Source of the DNA: JBDKGD01 sp964513095
GTDB taxonomy: Bacteria > Patescibacteriota > Minisyncoccia > UBA6257 > 2-01-FULL-56-20
Reading direction: 5' to 3'
Assembly (NCBI GenBank): GCA_964513095.1
Contig: CAZELH010000010.1
Span: 1-21,982 of the forward strand
Length of the DNA stretch: 21,982 nt
This document shows positions 21,546-21,982 of this stretch, one piece after another. Both the position numbers and the translations under genes were made by a program. The first letter of the stretch is position 1, and each line of letters begins with the position of its first letter. The notes beneath the pieces are model-generated. The model searched no databases, had not been told where the DNA came from, and saw only the letters and a program-made list of their open reading frames with translations.

Positions 21546-21554
21546 TGGTAGAAT
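21546..21554 (+). promoter_or_regulatory. Extended -10 upstream of the YbaB-like gene
   Basis: TGG-TAGAAT, with about 34 nt of leader and no Shine-Dalgarno before ATG 21595. Confidence 0.45.
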
Positions 21555-21594
21555 GGAAGTGTCCCTATTTCTTATATTTTTACTTATTTTACCT

Positions 21595-21846
21595 ATGTTT
21601 GACTCCATCAAAGAAGCAATGAAAATGAAGGGTATCCATGATCAGCTGAAAAAAGAACGTGTTACTGTTGAAAAAAACGGAATTTCCGTAACTATTAATG
21701 GCACATTTGTCGTTGAAAATATCACCCTTTCTGACACCCTTACTCCTACTCAACAAGCGCCACTCATTACTGAGTGTCTCAATGATGCATTTCGCAAATT
21801 ACAAATGAAACTCGCTACTACCTTTTCTGGAAAAAATCTCTTGTAA
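21595..21846 (+). CDS. YbaB/EbfC family nucleoid-associated protein
   Basis: The 83-residue protein fits the YbaB/EbfC family. There is an N-terminal helix (MFDSIKEAMKMKGIHDQLKK), a beta hairpin (VTVEKNGISVTINGTFVVENI, where the family has VTINGxxxxxxVxI), a DTLTPTQQAPL turn and a C-terminal helix (ITECLNDAFRKLQMKLA). Members form dimers that bind DNA with loose specificity, and the gene is often next to recR. An upstream frame opening is ignored because the family N-terminus is clear. The following gene starts 17 nt downstream, so they may be cotranscribed. Confidence 0.8.
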   Translation: MFDSIKEAMKMKGIHDQLKKERVTVEKNGISVTINGTFVVENITLSDTLTPTQQAPLITECLNDAFRKLQMKLATTFSGKNLL

Positions 21847-21863
21847 CAATTTCTTACCACCTC

Positions 21864-21982
21864 ATGCGGGAACTTATCACGAAATACAAAGATATACTCA
21901 TCCCCGCACTGGTTTTTGTGTGTATTATTTTGGGATTCTTTTTTGGATCTCTGTGGTATATTCTTGCCATTGTTTTAGGGAG
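21864..21982 (+). CDS. N-terminal part of a membrane protein, cut by the window end
   Basis: ATG 21864 opens a frame of 39 full codons to the end. After MRELITKYKD come hydrophobic residues (ILIPALVFVCIILGFFFGSLW...), probably a membrane segment or signal anchor. No stop is seen. It cannot be named. Confidence 0.5.
   Translation, partial: MRELITKYKDILIPALVFVCIILGFFFGSLWYILAIVLG

Noticed and set aside
1..21982. CRISPR arrays, tRNA or rRNA genes, insertion-sequence transposases, att sites
   Set aside because: I saw no regularly spaced direct repeats, no tRNA-like cloverleaf or conserved rRNA stretch, and no transposase or integrase motif.

Overview
The window is about 22 kb of gene-dense bacterial DNA (27 protein-coding calls, no RNA genes seen) with one 100-N scaffold gap at 7772-7871. 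The gene style suggests a Candidate Phyla Radiation (Patescibacteria, probably Parcubacteria-like) genome. It shows small single-domain proteins, many genes starting 7-9 nt after a -10 box with no Shine-Dalgarno (leaderless mRNAs), an Obg without its C-terminal OCT domain, short membrane-anchored cupredoxin-like proteins, and a MscL with a C-terminal zinc ribbon. TGA acts as an ordinary stop, so the recoded Gracilibacteria/Absconditabacteria are unlikely. The taxonomic call is inference, not proof.

Left third (1-8036). After the tail of an unidentified gene comes a run of mostly monocistronic genes with their own terminators. Many look nucleotide-related: an NMNAT-like nucleotidyltransferase, a membrane-anchored PHP phosphoesterase, a HD hydrolase, a SAMHD1/dGTPase-like HD protein, a nucleoside-deoxyribosyltransferase-like protein, a class-I cyclic-nucleotide-phosphodiesterase-like HD protein, and the first 16 codons of a histidine phosphatase cut by the gap. 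DUF1059 and small membrane proteins lie between them. Most of these genes have a TTGACA -35 and a good Shine-Dalgarno.

Middle (8037-16171). A membrane bPH2-AlbA_2/Schlafen-like fusion is divergent from a ZIP metal transporter. A TM-anchored cupredoxin-fold protein, a zinc-ribbon membrane protein and mscL follow. Then comes the most interesting part: a tandem-DoxX membrane protein, obg (opposite strand), a small exported Ig-like protein, and a CopC-CopD fusion. In all three exported proteins signal-peptide cleavage would leave histidine as the first mature residue, as in copper-binding CopC. This looks like an envelope copper-handling module.

Right third (16141-21982). A TM-anchored FAM173-like methyltransferase and a DEDDy exonuclease are divergently transcribed from a symmetric promoter. 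They are followed by an orphan protein, a GlcD/D-lactate-dehydrogenase-type FAD oxidase, a 410-nt intergenic region with dRS3/REP-like palindromic repeats, a secreted cupredoxin whose Cys and second His ligands are replaced, a small CxxC protein, a YbaB/EbfC protein and a truncated membrane protein.

Two start-signal classes run through the window: leaderless genes with a strong -10 and no TTGAC -35, and Shine-Dalgarno genes with a TTGACA-like -35 and a weak -10. They may represent two modes of expression.
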